A DNA stretch of 64,000 nucleotides from Massilia oculi. Its GTDB lineage: Bacteria; Pseudomonadota; Gammaproteobacteria; Burkholderiales; Burkholderiaceae_D. The stretch's first letter is position 1. The number at the start of each line of letters is the position of its first letter. Positions 8,573 to 17,812 of this stretch are shown here, in pieces. The position numbers were made by a program, and so were the translations under genes. The notes below the pieces were generated by a model. It saw only the letters and a list, made by a program, of their open reading frames with translations, did not search any database and was not told where the DNA came from. Location of the stretch: assembly GCF_003143515.1 (NCBI RefSeq), contig NZ_CP029343.1, forward strand, positions 5,084,001-5,148,000, given 5' to 3'.

Positions 8573-8714
8573 GGGGGCGGTGGCCCGGTCCGCCAGCGGG
8601 CCTGGGCCGCCGGGCAAGGCCAGGGCTGCGTGGCGGGCGCGCCGCACCGGGATGTCGCCTGTCGCCGCATCGGGTAGGGCGGGGCATGCCTGGGTATGCG
8701 TCCGCTGTGTGCGG

Positions 8715-10397
8715 TCAGCGCGGCTGGCGCGCGCCGCGGCCGGCTGTTCGCTTGCGCAGCGCGGTGACGAAGGCGTCGTTGATGGCCCCGAGCGACGCGG
8801 GCTTGCGCACGAACCCCACCTTCAGTTCCTGCAGCCGTTCGGGCGACAGCATGTAGCCGCTGGTGAGCACGACCGGCAGCGCCGGATGGTGGGCGGCCAG
8901 CCAGCGCGCCAGGTCGACGCCGTCCATCTCTCCCGGCATCATCACGTCGGAGAACACCAGGTCGACGTCCGCCAGGTCGCAGGCGCGCGCCGCATCGGCG
9001 CTGCTTGCCGGGCGCACCTCGACCCCCAGCGACTGCAGCAGCGCGCCGGTCGTATCGGCCACGTCGGGGTCGTCCTCGACGTACAGCACGCGCAGGCCGC
9101 CCAGGCCGTCGGCGCGCAGGGTGGACGGATCGACGCCCGGGCTTGCGGCCTGCTCCTCGCTGCGCGGCAGCAGGATGCCGATCGTGGTGCCGACCGGATC
9201 GCGCCGGATGAAGGCCAGGCCCTGGCTCTGGATGGCGAAGCCGTACACCTGCGACAGTCCGAGCCCGGTGCCCTTGCCCATCGGCTTGGTGGTGAAAAAG
9301 GGCTCGAAGGCCTGGCGCGCCGTTTCTTCGCTCATGCCCTGGCCGTCGTCGCTGACGAACAGGCCGACGAAGTCGCCGGCCAGGTGTCCGCCTTCCGGCA
9401 GCGCGGGGTCGGGCAGGGTCCAGTTGCGCGCCGTCAGCGTCAGCACGCCGCCATCCGGCATGGCGTCCCGCGCATTGCCGGCGACGTTCAGCACCGCCGC
9501 GTCGAGCTGGGCCGGGTCGACCACGACCCGCCAAAGGCCGGGCGCGACGTCGCTGCGCAGTTCCATGTCCCGCCCCAGCGTGCGCAGGATCATGTCCGAG
9601 GTCGCGCGCAGCTGCGCGCGCAGGTCGACCGCGACGCTGGCCAAGGGCTGGCGGCGGGCATAGGCCAGCAATTGCTGGGTCAGCGCGGCGCCGTGGTCGG
9701 AGGCGCGCCGGATGCCGTCCAGCGCGCGCGCCACGCGCGCGTCAGGGCTGTCCGCCAGCAGCATGCGCAGCAGGGTTTCGCTGCCGGCCACCACCTGCAG
9801 CATGTTGTTGAAGTCATGGGCGATGCCGCCCGTAAGCTTGCCGAGCGATTCCAGCCGGCGCGCTTCGGCCAGCGCCTGCTCGATCCGGCGCCGTTCGAGC
9901 ACCTCGCGTTCCAGTGAGGCGGTGCGGCGCGCCACCGTCGCCTCGAGTTCGCCGGCGTGGCCCGCCAGCTGCGCCAGCTGGTCGCGCACGGCGAACTGCA
10001 GGCGCCGCGTGCGCAGCGCCGAACGCAGCGCCATCGACAGCACCAGGCGCGCGGTGGGGCGGATGAGCAGGGTCACGTTGCCGAGGTCGCCCAAGCGCCG
10101 GAAGCGGCCGTCGTCGACGTCGCGGCTGTCGGCGCCGGCCAGCACCAGGATCGGCAGGTCGGACCATGCCGGCTGGCGACGCAGCCGGTCCGCCAGGTCT
10201 TGCAGCGTGCAGTGCGCCAGGCCTTCTTCGGTGATGACGATCGCCAGCGCGCCGTCGTCCAGGGCTGCGTAGAATGCAGGCGCGTCGGCGCAGACCCTGG
10301 CCGCCACGTCTTCGCGTTCGACGATCGCGCGCAGGGCGGCGGTGTCGCCCGCCAGCGGGGCGAATACCACGACCGCTTGTGTCGACTCAGGCGCCAA
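8715..10397 (-). CDS. Hybrid sensor histidine kinase/response regulator
   Basis: Cytosolic hybrid kinase of 560 residues without transmembrane segments. Residues 1-125 resemble a receiver-like domain lacking a clear phospho-site. A coiled coil (about 140-185) leads to the H-box GKLTGGIAHDFNNML with H194. The ATPase domain shows NVAGNARDAM, DDGQGM, FEPFFTTK and GKGTGLGLSQVYGF. A C-terminal receiver (about 440-550) has VLYVEDDPD, the phospho-acceptor D484 in FSDVMMPG, and the conserved lysine in VRKPAS. The start overlaps the end of the KaiC-like gene by 11 bases, so the two are co-translated; kinase and KaiC pairs of this kind are common in proteobacteria. Confidence 0.9.
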   Translation of the reverse strand: MAPESTQAVVVFAPLAGDTAALRAIVEREDVAARVCADAPAFYAALDDGALAIVITEEGLAHCTLQDLADRLRRQPAWSDLPILVLAGADSRDVDDGRFRRLGDLGNVTLLIRPTARLVLSMALRSALRTRRLQFAVRDQLAQLAGHAGELEATVARRTASLEREVLERRRIEQALAEARRLESLGKLTGGIAHDFNNMLQVVAGSETLLRMLLADSPDARVARALDGIRRASDHGAALTQQLLAYARRQPLASVAVDLRAQLRATSDMILRTLGRDMELRSDVAPGLWRVVVDPAQLDAAVLNVAGNARDAMPDGGVLTLTARNWTLPDPALPEGGHLAGDFVGLFVSDDGQGMSEETARQAFEPFFTTKPMGKGTGLGLSQVYGFAIQSQGLAFIRRDPVGTTIGILLPRSEEQAASPGVDPSTLRADGLGGLRVLYVEDDPDVADTTGALLQSLGVEVRPASSADAARACDLADVDLVFSDVMMPGEMDGVDLARWLAAHHPALPVVLTSGYMLSPERLQELKVGFVRKPASLGAINDAFVTALRKRTAGRGARQPR

Positions 10398-11505
10398 GGG
10401 CCGCTACCCCGATGTGGTCGTCGTCGCTGCGCACCCGGGCGCCGATGCGGATGCCGTCGTCGGTCAGCTCGAGCTCGCGGATTTCGTGCTCGTGCGGTCC
10501 CTGGCGCTTCTTGAGCACGCACAGCGCCTTGCACACGATGTGGTCGCGCTCGTAGTAGCGCAGCGAAATGATATTGTCGGTGATGATGCTGACGGCATCG
10601 GGCTCCTTCGAGGTATCCAGCCGCGCCGAATGGGCGCCGACGACGATCGAGGACACGTTCATATTGCTCAGGTAGGAGAACAGCTCGTTCATCTGCGGCA
10701 GCAGCGACTTCTCCTCGCGGATCACGTCCAGGTAGGAATTGATGCTGTCGATGATCACCAGCTTGACGTCGAGGTCTTCGACCAGGCGCCGCACGTTCCA
10801 GATGAATTCGCCGGGCGAGATGCGCGACGGGTTGACGCGGCGCAGGAAGAAGCGGCGATTGTCGCCCGGGTCCGCCGTGTCGCCGGCGCCGGCGTCGCCG
10901 GTGTCGAGGTCGCGCACCGGTCCTTCGCCCATGTCCGCGACCAGGCGCGAACGCAAGGTCGATTCGGATTCGTCGAAATTGAAGTAGGCGACCTGCAGGC
11001 CCGACCTGACCGCCGACCGCGCATACTGAAGCGCCAGCGTGGTCTTGCCGACGCCGGAGGGCCCCAGCACCATCGTCGAGCTGCCGGCGACCAGCGGGCC
11101 TCCCGCCAGTTCGTCGAGGGTCTCGATACCGCTCACGATGTCGTTGCGTTGCGGCGGCCGGTGATGCTCCTGCGCGATCAGGCTCGGAAAGACCAGGATC
11201 TCGCCGGGCAGGATCTTGTAGTCGTGCCAGCCGCTCTGGAAGCTGCCGCCCCGCATCTTGACGACGTGCAGGCGGCGGCGGGCGGCGCCGAAGCTGCGTT
11301 CCACGTACTCCAGCGAGATCACGCCATGCACGGCGCTCTGCAACTCGTACTCGCGGCCATCCGAGGTGATGTCGTCGAGCAGCAGCACGGTCGCGCCGAT
11401 GCCGCTGAGGCGTTCGCGCAGGGCGATGATCTGGCGCCGGTAGTGGGCGCTGTCGCGCGCCAGCAGCCTGATCTCGACCATCGAATCGATCACCACGCCA
11501 CGCAT
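10387..11505 (-). CDS. KaiC-like RecA-superfamily ATPase, first domain truncated
   Basis: Homologue of circadian-clock KaiC, 372 residues against roughly 480-520 for two-domain members. The second domain is complete: Walker A GPSGVGKTTLALQYA, FNFDES, and Walker B VKLVIIDSINSYL. The protein begins inside the first domain (VVIDSMVEIRLLARDSAHYR, then VLLLDD), so that domain's Walker A and N-terminal sheet are missing. An in-frame TGA seven codons upstream rules out a longer product, and the phosphoesterase stop lies only 4 bases away. This looks like a deletion that fused the truncated gene to the upstream operon. The ATG has only a weak ribosome site (coupling through TGATGGAATG is possible). 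Confidence 0.8.
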   Translation of the reverse strand: MRGVVIDSMVEIRLLARDSAHYRRQIIALRERLSGIGATVLLLDDITSDGREYELQSAVHGVISLEYVERSFGAARRRLHVVKMRGGSFQSGWHDYKILPGEILVFPSLIAQEHHRPPQRNDIVSGIETLDELAGGPLVAGSSTMVLGPSGVGKTTLALQYARSAVRSGLQVAYFNFDESESTLRSRLVADMGEGPVRDLDTGDAGAGDTADPGDNRRFFLRRVNPSRISPGEFIWNVRRLVEDLDVKLVIIDSINSYLDVIREEKSLLPQMNELFSYLSNMNVSSIVVGAHSARLDTSKEPDAVSIITDNIISLRYYERDHIVCKALCVLKKRQGPHEHEIRELELTDDGIRIGARVRSDDDHIGVAALGA

Positions 11506-11509
11506 TCCA

Positions 11510-12685
11510 TCACTGCGCGCGCTTCAGGACGAACTCCGTGATCTCGGCCGGCACCCCGAGCCGGATCGGGAAGCCATTCCACAGCCCGGTGCCATTGCTG
11601 ACGTACAGCTGCATCCCGCCGATCCGATAACCGCCCGAGACGTAGCCGCCATTCGCGCGCTTCACGACCTGGTCGACACCGCGGATCATGCCGCCATGGG
11701 TATGGCCCGACAGCTGGACGTCGATCCCGGCTTCGGCATTGGCGGCGACGCCGATCGGCTGGTGGCTGAGCAGCACGACCGGCGCATCCGGCGCCGAGCC
11801 TTCGAGCGCGCGGCGCGTGCCTGGTCCTTCCATGCCGAAGCGCGGCGCCACCGGGTCGGTGACGCCGGCGATCGTCAGGCGGCCGCCATCGTGGTCTATC
11901 GTGGCGTGGCGGTTGGCCAGTACCCGCATGCCAAGTCCTTCGAAGGCGCGCGTCCAGCGCTCGGCGCCGAAATAGTATTCGTGGTTGCCCAGGCTGGCGA
12001 TGACGCCGTGCCGCGCCGCCAGCTCGGCCAGCGGCCTCACGTCGCCTGCGCGCGCCTGCGGCGAACCGTCGATCAGGTCGCCGGTGATGACGACCAGGTC
12101 GGGCCGCAGCGCATTGCTGCGCTCGACCACCTCGCGCACCCAGGCCCCGTGCATCAGGCGGCTGATGTGCAGGTCGGTCAGCTGTACCATCCGGAAGCCG
12201 ATCAGGGCCGGGGGCAGGTCGCGGATCGCCAGCTCGACACGGCGCACTTCGGGCACCTGAACCGCCTGGCCCACGCCGACCGCCGACAGCAGCGCGCCGA
12301 AGGCCACCACGGCATACCGCATGCGGAGCGTCAGGCGCGCATCGACGGCGCGCCCGCGCCGCAGCGCCCAGGCGGCCAGCAGGGCCAGGTCGGCCAGCAG
12401 CTGCAGCAGCAGCACCAGCAGGAAGCTGCAATACAACCAGCCCAGCAGGATGATGAAGATGCGCGGGATCTCGGGGGAGAACATCGTGCCGAACACCCAG
12501 CGCTGGATCAGGTGGTGCTGGCAGACCAGCAGCAGGCCGAGTCCCAGGCCGATGCGGGTGGCGCGCTGCAGGGGGAGGGGAGCGATCAGGCGCAGTACGA
12601 GGTACAGGTAGGCGAGATAAACATAGGGAAAAAACACAGCGGCAACACTCTTGTCTCTGGTTAAGTTTCCGCGATGATATCGCAC
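11510..12685 (-). CDS. Membrane-anchored metallophosphoesterase (YaeI/YkuE-like)
   Basis: Predicted metallophosphatase of 391 residues. The N-terminal 130 residues hold about four hydrophobic helices (for example YVYLAYLYLVLRLIAP and IFIILLGWLYCSFLLVLLLQ). The catalytic domain follows with all calcineurin-type metal motifs: DLHI, GDLIDG, GNHEYY, SHQP and GHTHGG. Related YkuE/YaeI enzymes are linked to UDP-sugar or lipid pyrophosphate hydrolysis, but the substrate here cannot be read off. The start is uncertain: GTG at 12685 gives the longest product, and an in-frame GTG at 12637 begins directly at the first membrane helix. Confidence 0.85.
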   Translation of the reverse strand: MRYHRGNLTRDKSVAAVFFPYVYLAYLYLVLRLIAPLPLQRATRIGLGLGLLLVCQHHLIQRWVFGTMFSPEIPRIFIILLGWLYCSFLLVLLLQLLADLALLAAWALRRGRAVDARLTLRMRYAVVAFGALLSAVGVGQAVQVPEVRRVELAIRDLPPALIGFRMVQLTDLHISRLMHGAWVREVVERSNALRPDLVVITGDLIDGSPQARAGDVRPLAELAARHGVIASLGNHEYYFGAERWTRAFEGLGMRVLANRHATIDHDGGRLTIAGVTDPVAPRFGMEGPGTRRALEGSAPDAPVVLLSHQPIGVAANAEAGIDVQLSGHTHGGMIRGVDQVVKRANGGYVSGGYRIGGMQLYVSNGTGLWNGFPIRLGVPAEITEFVLKRAQ

Positions 12686-12723
12686 CCGACGCCGGGGAGC
12701 GGACGTATACCCGGTTTAACCTC

Positions 12724-12744
12724 GTTTACTAAACTTCGCTAAAC
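12724..12744. promoter_or_regulatory. Operator-like motif GTTTACTAAA + CGCTAAA upstream of glycan receptor
   Basis: GTTTACTAAAC (12724-12734) is followed by CGCTAAAC (12737-12744). The same arrangement, GTTTACTAAA then GCGCTAAA, recurs at 24034-24054 upstream of the LacI gene, and an inverted copy (TTTAGTAAA, 12848-12856) lies 120 bases downstream. The shared motif is a candidate binding site for the locus LacI regulator. Confidence 0.55.
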
Positions 12745-12847
12745 TTCGCCCAATCCGTGAAAGACTGTTGAGTGGAAGTTATTTCCTTTGTATAAATTCG
12801 CTTGTTGTTACACGAAGACCTCTGCTATGCACACGGCATCACTGTCG

Positions 12848-12856
12848 TTTAGTAAA
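12848..12856. promoter_or_regulatory. Inverted copy of the operator half (TTTAGTAAA)
   Basis: TTTAGTAAA is the exact reverse complement of TTTACTAAA at 12725-12733. Two sites in opposite orientation about 120 bases apart before the TonB receptor gene would suit a looping or dimer-of-dimers repressor. The short length means chance cannot be excluded. Confidence 0.35.
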
Positions 12857-12980
12857 TCCCTGTGAACGCTATCATCCAGGCGTTCCGCATCCCGGGGACA
12901 GCACGGCACGCCGCTCGATGGGGCCCGAAAGGCTCCACCCAAAAGAAAAGCCCCCGTAGGGCAAGACCAGGAGACAAACG

Positions 12981-15900
12981 ATGACTTCAAGAACCCAAGC
13001 CGCTTCCCGGCAGCAGCGCTGCCGCGTCACGCCCATCGCCATGGCGGTCGGCGTTGCGCTGATGTCCCTTTCCAGCGCCTACGCGCAAACCGAGACCGCG
13101 ACGGCGCCGCCGGCCGACCAGCCGGTCCAGCCCGCAGTCCAGTCGCCGGCCGCTTCGGCGCTCCCGACCCCGGCCCAGCAGAATGCCGCCAGCCCGGCCG
13201 CGACCGTCCAGGTGACCGGCTACCGCTACGCGATCGAGAAAAGCCTCGACCAGAAGCGCGACGCCAACTCGATCGTCGAGGTGGTCACTGCCGAAGACGT
13301 CGGCAAGTTCCCGGACAAGAACGTGGCCGACGCGCTGCAGCGCGTGCCGGGCGTGGTCGTCACCCGCAGCGGCGGCGAGGGCAAGAACGTTTCGGTACGG
13401 GGCCTGTCGTCGGAACTGACGCTGACCCAGTTGAACGGCAACTACGTCGCCACCGCCGAGTCGAACGGCGACCCGTCCCGTTCCTTCAACTACACGCTGA
13501 TGCCGTCGAACATGCTGGCCAGCGCCGAACTGTACAAGACCTCGGAAGCGCGCTTCGACGAAGGCGGCATCGGCGGCACCGTGATCCTGCGCACCCGCCG
13601 TCCGCTGGACGTGAAATCGGGTTCCGGCTTCGTGAACGCCGAAGGCACCTGGTCCGACACCACCAAGAAGACCGACCCGCAGATCTCCGGCCAGTACGCC
13701 TGGCACGACGAGAGCAACCGCATCGGCGTCCTGATCGGCTACACCCAGCAGAAGCGCACCATCCGCACCATGGGCGGCAGCACCTCGAACTGGCAGTGGT
13801 ACAGCGACAGCCGCACCACCAATCCATCGGTCGACGTCAACGGCCAGCCGAACGGACTGAACTCGTACTGGTGGGGCGAATCGGGCTTCTACAACCAGGA
13901 TGGCGATTACTACACCAACTTCGCGCTGCCGACCTCGGTCAACCTGGACGTGGTGACCAATGAGCGCGAACGCAAGGGCGGCCAGCTGACGCTGCAGTTC
14001 AAGCCCCTGCGCAACCTGAACATGACGGCCAACTATTTCCGCTTCGACTTGAAGCAGAACACGCAGACCAATTCCCTCAAGATTCCCGAATGGAGCATCG
14101 CGCGCTTCGACGGCGACGGCAACTATCCGGGCGGCCGCATGCTCGACCGGTTCACCTTCGACCCGAGCGGCACCATCGTCACCGGCGCCCAGTACAGCGC
14201 GCGTCCGGGCAAGAATTACTATTGCAGCTCGGAGCAGGCCGGCGCCGGCGGACTGACCAACACCGGCGGTTTCGGTCCCGACGACTGCACCATCCCGACC
14301 CCGCAGATCGCCGGCAACCTGAGCCGCGAGAAGGCGCTGTCGCAGACCGCCGACTTCGAGCTCGAATGGAAGGGCGAATCCCTCGACGCGAACATCAAGC
14401 TCGGTCGCACCTGGGCCGAGGGTGGTCCGGAAATGACGCTCGGCATGCCGATCAAGCCGCGCCGCCAGAATGCCGACGGCAGCTGGAGCCTGGGTAACTA
14501 CTACTCGGCGTGGGACCTGACCGGCACCCCGACCATGAACTTCTCGCCGGAGCTGATGGCCAACCTGCGCAATGGCATCGGCGAGATCGACCTCGGCTCG
14601 ACCAGCTCGTCGTGGACCCGCAACAAGACCGACCAGAACTACGCCCAGACCGACCTGACCTGGCACGTCGACAACAGCAACTGGCTCGATTCGATCCAGT
14701 TCGGCGCCAAGTACCGCGACGGCGGCACCAACCGCCGTACCGGCAATAACTACTGGGTGTGCCAGGGCGCCGATCCGGGCGACTACGACAGCCGCTTCCA
14801 GAACGGTTGCGACGTCAATGCCAACAAGTTCCGCCCCGACTTCCTGTACAGCGAAGAGCTGGGCAACCTGACCAACGGGCTGAAGGCCAGCGCCTTCCCG
14901 GCCATCAACTACCCGGCCTACATCGCGCACCTGAACAGCACCTATGGCGCGATGCAGACCCGTAACGAGGACAACTTCGTCTACAACGTCGACGAGAAGA
15001 TCACGTCGATGTACGTCCAGGCCAACATCAAGACCGACCGCCTGCGCGGCAACCTCGGCATGCGCGTGGTGCGCACCCGCCAGCACGCCGATTCGACCGA
15101 TCAGGTCGATTACTACAACGACTACTTCTTCGACGGCCCCGACGGCTCGCCCGCGCCATGCCTGCCGGGCGGCGCACCTGCCGCCGGCGCGCCGGCCGGT
15201 TCGGGCTGCACCAGCGGCTTCACCGTGCTGTCGGACAGCCAGACGAATCCGGCCAGCGGCCACATCTCGACCTTCGTGGTGAGCGCGCTCGACCGTACCT
15301 ACACCGATTACCTGCCGAGCCTGAACCTGGCGTTCGACCTCACCGACACCCTGCTGCTGCGCGGCGCGGCGTCGAAGGTGGTGGCGCGTCCGAGCTACAA
15401 CGCGATCGCCGCTCCGGGCAGCCTGCGCAACTTCAGCCAGGAATACGTCGACGACCGCCGCCTGATCGGCGGCGGCGACCAGGTCGGCTGGTTCGGCTCG
15501 GGCAGCAACAAGGAACTGGACGCCTACAAGGCCACCCAGTACGACCTGGGCCTCGAGTGGTACTTCACGCGCGGGTCGGTGCTCGGCGCGGCCGTGTTCC
15601 GCAAGAACGTGAGCAACTTCGCGGTGCCGGTGGTGCGTGACGTGACCCTGGACATCGGCGGCGAGGCGGTGGCGGTGCAGAGCTACAGCACCAGCGCCGG
15701 CGGCCGCGATGCGGTGTCCAAGGGCATCGAGTTGTACGCGCAGCACACCTTCAGTTCCGGCATCGGCTTCCAGGCGAACTACACGTACAACAAGACCAAC
15801 CAGGCCGCGATCACCTTGTCCAATGGCCAGCAGATCGGCACCTCGCCGCTGGTGGGCAGCGCCAAGAACCAGGCCAACCTGACGGTGTTCTACTCGAACG

Positions 15901-16169
15901 ACAAGATGATGCTGCGCGCGTCGTACAACCGTCGCGGCGAAGTGGTCAACGGCCTCGTCAACGGTTTGAACGTGTATGACGAGCCGTACAGCCAGGTCGA
16001 CCTGAACGCCGCCTACAACTTCACCAAGGAACTCAGCCTGACCGCGTCGGTGCTGAACCTGACCGAGGAAGAGTCGCGTTCCCGCCTGGGCAACGACACC
16101 AAGGCGCGCTACTACTCGAGCGGCTACGCCGGGCGCGTGGCCTACGTGGGCCTGAACTACAAGTTCTAA
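12981..16169 (+). CDS. TonB-dependent receptor of the glycan utilisation locus
   Basis: Outer-membrane active transporter of 1062 residues, a length typical of the TIGR01782 sugar-type receptors. The ATG has a strong ribosome site (AGGAG, 7 bases away). A signal peptide ends at SSAYAQ and is followed by a proline/alanine-rich linker of about 40 residues. The plug begins with [20 protein letters not shown] and holds [20 protein letters not shown] and [20 protein letters not shown]. The barrel ends in [10 protein letters not shown] with terminal phenylalanine. The downstream mannosidases suggest it imports mannose-rich oligosaccharides. A repressor-like motif lies about 240 bases upstream. Confidence 0.93.
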   Translation: MTSRTQAASRQQRCRVTPIAMAVGVALMSLSSAYAQTETATAPPADQPVQPAVQSPAASALPTPAQQNAASPAATVQVTGYRYAIEKSLDQKRDANSIVEVVTAEDVGKFPDKNVADALQRVPGVVVTRSGGEGKNVSVRGLSSELTLTQLNGNYVATAESNGDPSRSFNYTLMPSNMLASAELYKTSEARFDEGGIGGTVILRTRRPLDVKSGSGFVNAEGTWSDTTKKTDPQISGQYAWHDESNRIGVLIGYTQQKRTIRTMGGSTSNWQWYSDSRTTNPSVDVNGQPNGLNSYWWGESGFYNQDGDYYTNFALPTSVNLDVVTNERERKGGQLTLQFKPLRNLNMTANYFRFDLKQNTQTNSLKIPEWSIARFDGDGNYPGGRMLDRFTFDPSGTIVTGAQYSARPGKNYYCSSEQAGAGGLTNTGGFGPDDCTIPTPQIAGNLSREKALSQTADFELEWKGESLDANIKLGRTWAEGGPEMTLGMPIKPRRQNADGSWSLGNYYSAWDLTGTPTMNFSPELMANLRNGIGEIDLGSTSSSWTRNKTDQNYAQTDLTWHVDNSNWLDSIQFGAKYRDGGTNRRTGNNYWVCQGADPGDYDSRFQNGCDVNANKFRPDFLYSEELGNLTNGLKASAFPAINYPAYIAHLNSTYGAMQTRNEDNFVYNVDEKITSMYVQANIKTDRLRGNLGMRVVRTRQHADSTDQVDYYNDYFFDGPDGSPAPCLPGGAPAAGAPAGSGCTSGFTVLSDSQTNPASGHISTFVVSALDRTYTDYLPSLNLAFDLTDTLLLRGAASKVVARPSYNAIAAPGSLRNFSQEYVDDRRLIGGGDQVGWFGSGSNKELDAYKATQYDLGLEWYFTRGSVLGAAVFRKNVSNFAVPVVRDVTLDIGGEAVAVQSYSTSAGGRDAVSKGIELYAQHTFSSGIGFQANYTYNKTNQAAITLSNGQQIGTSPLVGSAKNQANLTVFYSNDKMMLRASYNRRGEVVNGLVNGLNVYDEPYSQVDLNAAYNFTKELSLTASVLNLTEEESRSRLGNDTKARYYSSGYAGRVAYVGLNYKF

Positions 16170-16183
16170 GCCCCGGCTCCGCT

Positions 16184-16217
16184 CCTTCCCCCGCTCCGTC
16201 TCCGGGGCGGGGGAAGG
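16184..16217 (+). terminator. GC-rich hairpin between receptor and halogenase genes
   Basis: CCTTCCCCCGC (16184-16194) pairs with GCGGGGGAAGG (16207-16217) over a 12-base loop, 14 bases after the receptor stop. There is no T-run. It could attenuate read-through or protect the receptor mRNA, giving receptor message in excess over the enzymes downstream. Confidence 0.5.
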
Positions 16218-16261
16218 CGTATCCATGGCCTTGTCCGCACCGCGGCCAGGGTCTTCGTTCC

Positions 16262-17812
16262 ATGGACATGTCAATGAATGCACACGACGGCGACACCCAC
16301 GACCGGGTCGGCCGGATCACGATCGTCGGTGGGGGCAGCGCAGGCTGGATGGCCGCGGCCGCCCTCGCCACCTACGTCGGCAGGGATGCGACGATTCGCC
16401 TGGTCGAGTCCGAAGCGATCGGCATCGTCGGCGTGGGCGAGGCCAGCGTGCCCCACCTGCGGCTGTTCAATGGCCAGTGGCTGGGCATCGACGAAGCCGA
16501 GTTCGTGCGCCGCACCCAGGCTACCGCCAAGCTCGGCATCCAGTTCAAGGACTGGGGCCGCATCGGCGACAGCTATCTCCACGGCTTCGGCGCGCCCGGC
16601 CGGTCTCTCGGCCCGCTGCCTTTCCACCAGCTCTGGCTCAAGGAGCGCCTGGCCGGCCGGGCGGGGCCGATCGGCGACTATTCGGCGCAAGGCCTGATGG
16701 CGCCGCTCGGCAAGTTCGCCCCCGGCGAGCGCAACGCGACGCCGGATTCGCCGCTGGCCGACATCGCCTACGCCTACCACTTCGACGCCACCCTGTATGC
16801 GCGCTTCCTGCGCGAACTGGCCGAAAGCCGCGGGGTACAGCGCATCGAAGGCACGATCAGCCACGTCAACCAACGCGCCGCCGACGGCTTCGTCGAGTCG
16901 GTGACGCTGGAAGACGGGCAGGTCGTCGACGGCGAGCTGTTCATCGACTGTTCCGGCTTTCGCGGCCTGCTGATCGGGGAAGCCCTGGGCACCGGCTACG
17001 TCGACTGGTCGCACTGGCTGCCGTGCGACCGCGCCCTGGCCGTGCCGAGCGAACGGGTCGATCCGGTAACGCCCTACACCCGCGCCACCGCGCAGGCCGC
17101 CGGATGGCAGTGGCGGATCCCGCTGCAGCACCGCACCGGAAACGGCTATGTCTATTCCAGCCGCCACGTCATCAGCGACGACGAAGCGCATGCCACGCTG
17201 CTGGCCAATCTCGACGGCAAGGCCCTGGCCGAGCCGCGCCGGCTGGCCTTCACCACCGGCATGCGCAAGCAATTCTGGAGCCGCAACGTGGTGGCGCTGG
17301 GATTGGCCAGCGGCTTTCTCGAGCCGCTCGAATCGACCAGCATCTACCTGGTCCAGTCCGGCATCACGCGCCTGCTGGGCCTGTTCCCGCGACGCGATGT
17401 CAGTCCGCTGCTGGCCGAGCGCTACAACCGCGATACCGCCGCGGAATACGAACGCATCCGCGATTTCCTGATCCTGCACTACCACGCCACCACGCGCGAC
17501 GACACGCCATTCTGGAACGCCTGCCGCACGATGGCGATTCCCGACAGCCTGCGCGAGGCCATCGAACTGTTCCGCGCCGATGGGCGCTACCTGCGCCATG
17601 GCGAGGACTTTTTCGCCCTGCCGAACTGGGTGCAGGTGATGCTGGGGCAGGGCATCGTGCCGCGCAGTTATCACCCGATGGTCGACCAGGTGCCCGGGCA
17701 GCGGGTGGCGGAGCACGTCGACGGCGTGCGCGCCATGCTGGCGCAGGCCGTCGCCACCATGCCGACCCATCAGGAATGGATCGACCGCTACTGGAAGGCT
17801 CCCGTCGCATGA
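16262..17812 (+). CDS. Flavin-dependent tryptophan halogenase family protein
   Basis: FADH2-dependent halogenase-family enzyme of 516 residues. The FAD fold begins with [18 protein letters not shown] (GxGxxG at G23-G28). K90 in [12 protein letters not shown] aligns with the catalytic lysine of PrnA (K79). The halogenase signature WxWxIP is present as GWQWRIPL at 281-288. E357 in [13 protein letters not shown] matches the catalytic glutamate (E346 in PrnA). So the known active-site residues are all there. The stop overlaps the start of the beta-mannosidase gene (ATGA), so the two are translationally coupled. No indole pathway is nearby. Uncharacterised halogenases next to TonB receptors are known in Xanthomonas, Caulobacter and Brevundimonas. 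The substrate is unknown; free tryptophan is not assured. Confidence 0.88.
   Translation: MDMSMNAHDGDTHDRVGRITIVGGGSAGWMAAAALATYVGRDATIRLVESEAIGIVGVGEASVPHLRLFNGQWLGIDEAEFVRRTQATAKLGIQFKDWGRIGDSYLHGFGAPGRSLGPLPFHQLWLKERLAGRAGPIGDYSAQGLMAPLGKFAPGERNATPDSPLADIAYAYHFDATLYARFLRELAESRGVQRIEGTISHVNQRAADGFVESVTLEDGQVVDGELFIDCSGFRGLLIGEALGTGYVDWSHWLPCDRALAVPSERVDPVTPYTRATAQAAGWQWRIPLQHRTGNGYVYSSRHVISDDEAHATLLANLDGKALAEPRRLAFTTGMRKQFWSRNVVALGLASGFLEPLESTSIYLVQSGITRLLGLFPRRDVSPLLAERYNRDTAAEYERIRDFLILHYHATTRDDTPFWNACRTMAIPDSLREAIELFRADGRYLRHGEDFFALPNWVQVMLGQGIVPRSYHPMVDQVPGQRVAEHVDGVRAMLAQAVATMPTHQEWIDRYWKAPVA

Noticed and set aside
8089..9534. Minus-strand frame running through the hexamer repeat as Trp-Arg repeats
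   Set aside because: An accidental join of the hybrid kinase antiframe, the microsatellite and the DJ-1/PfpI remnant; only the remnant part has meaning.
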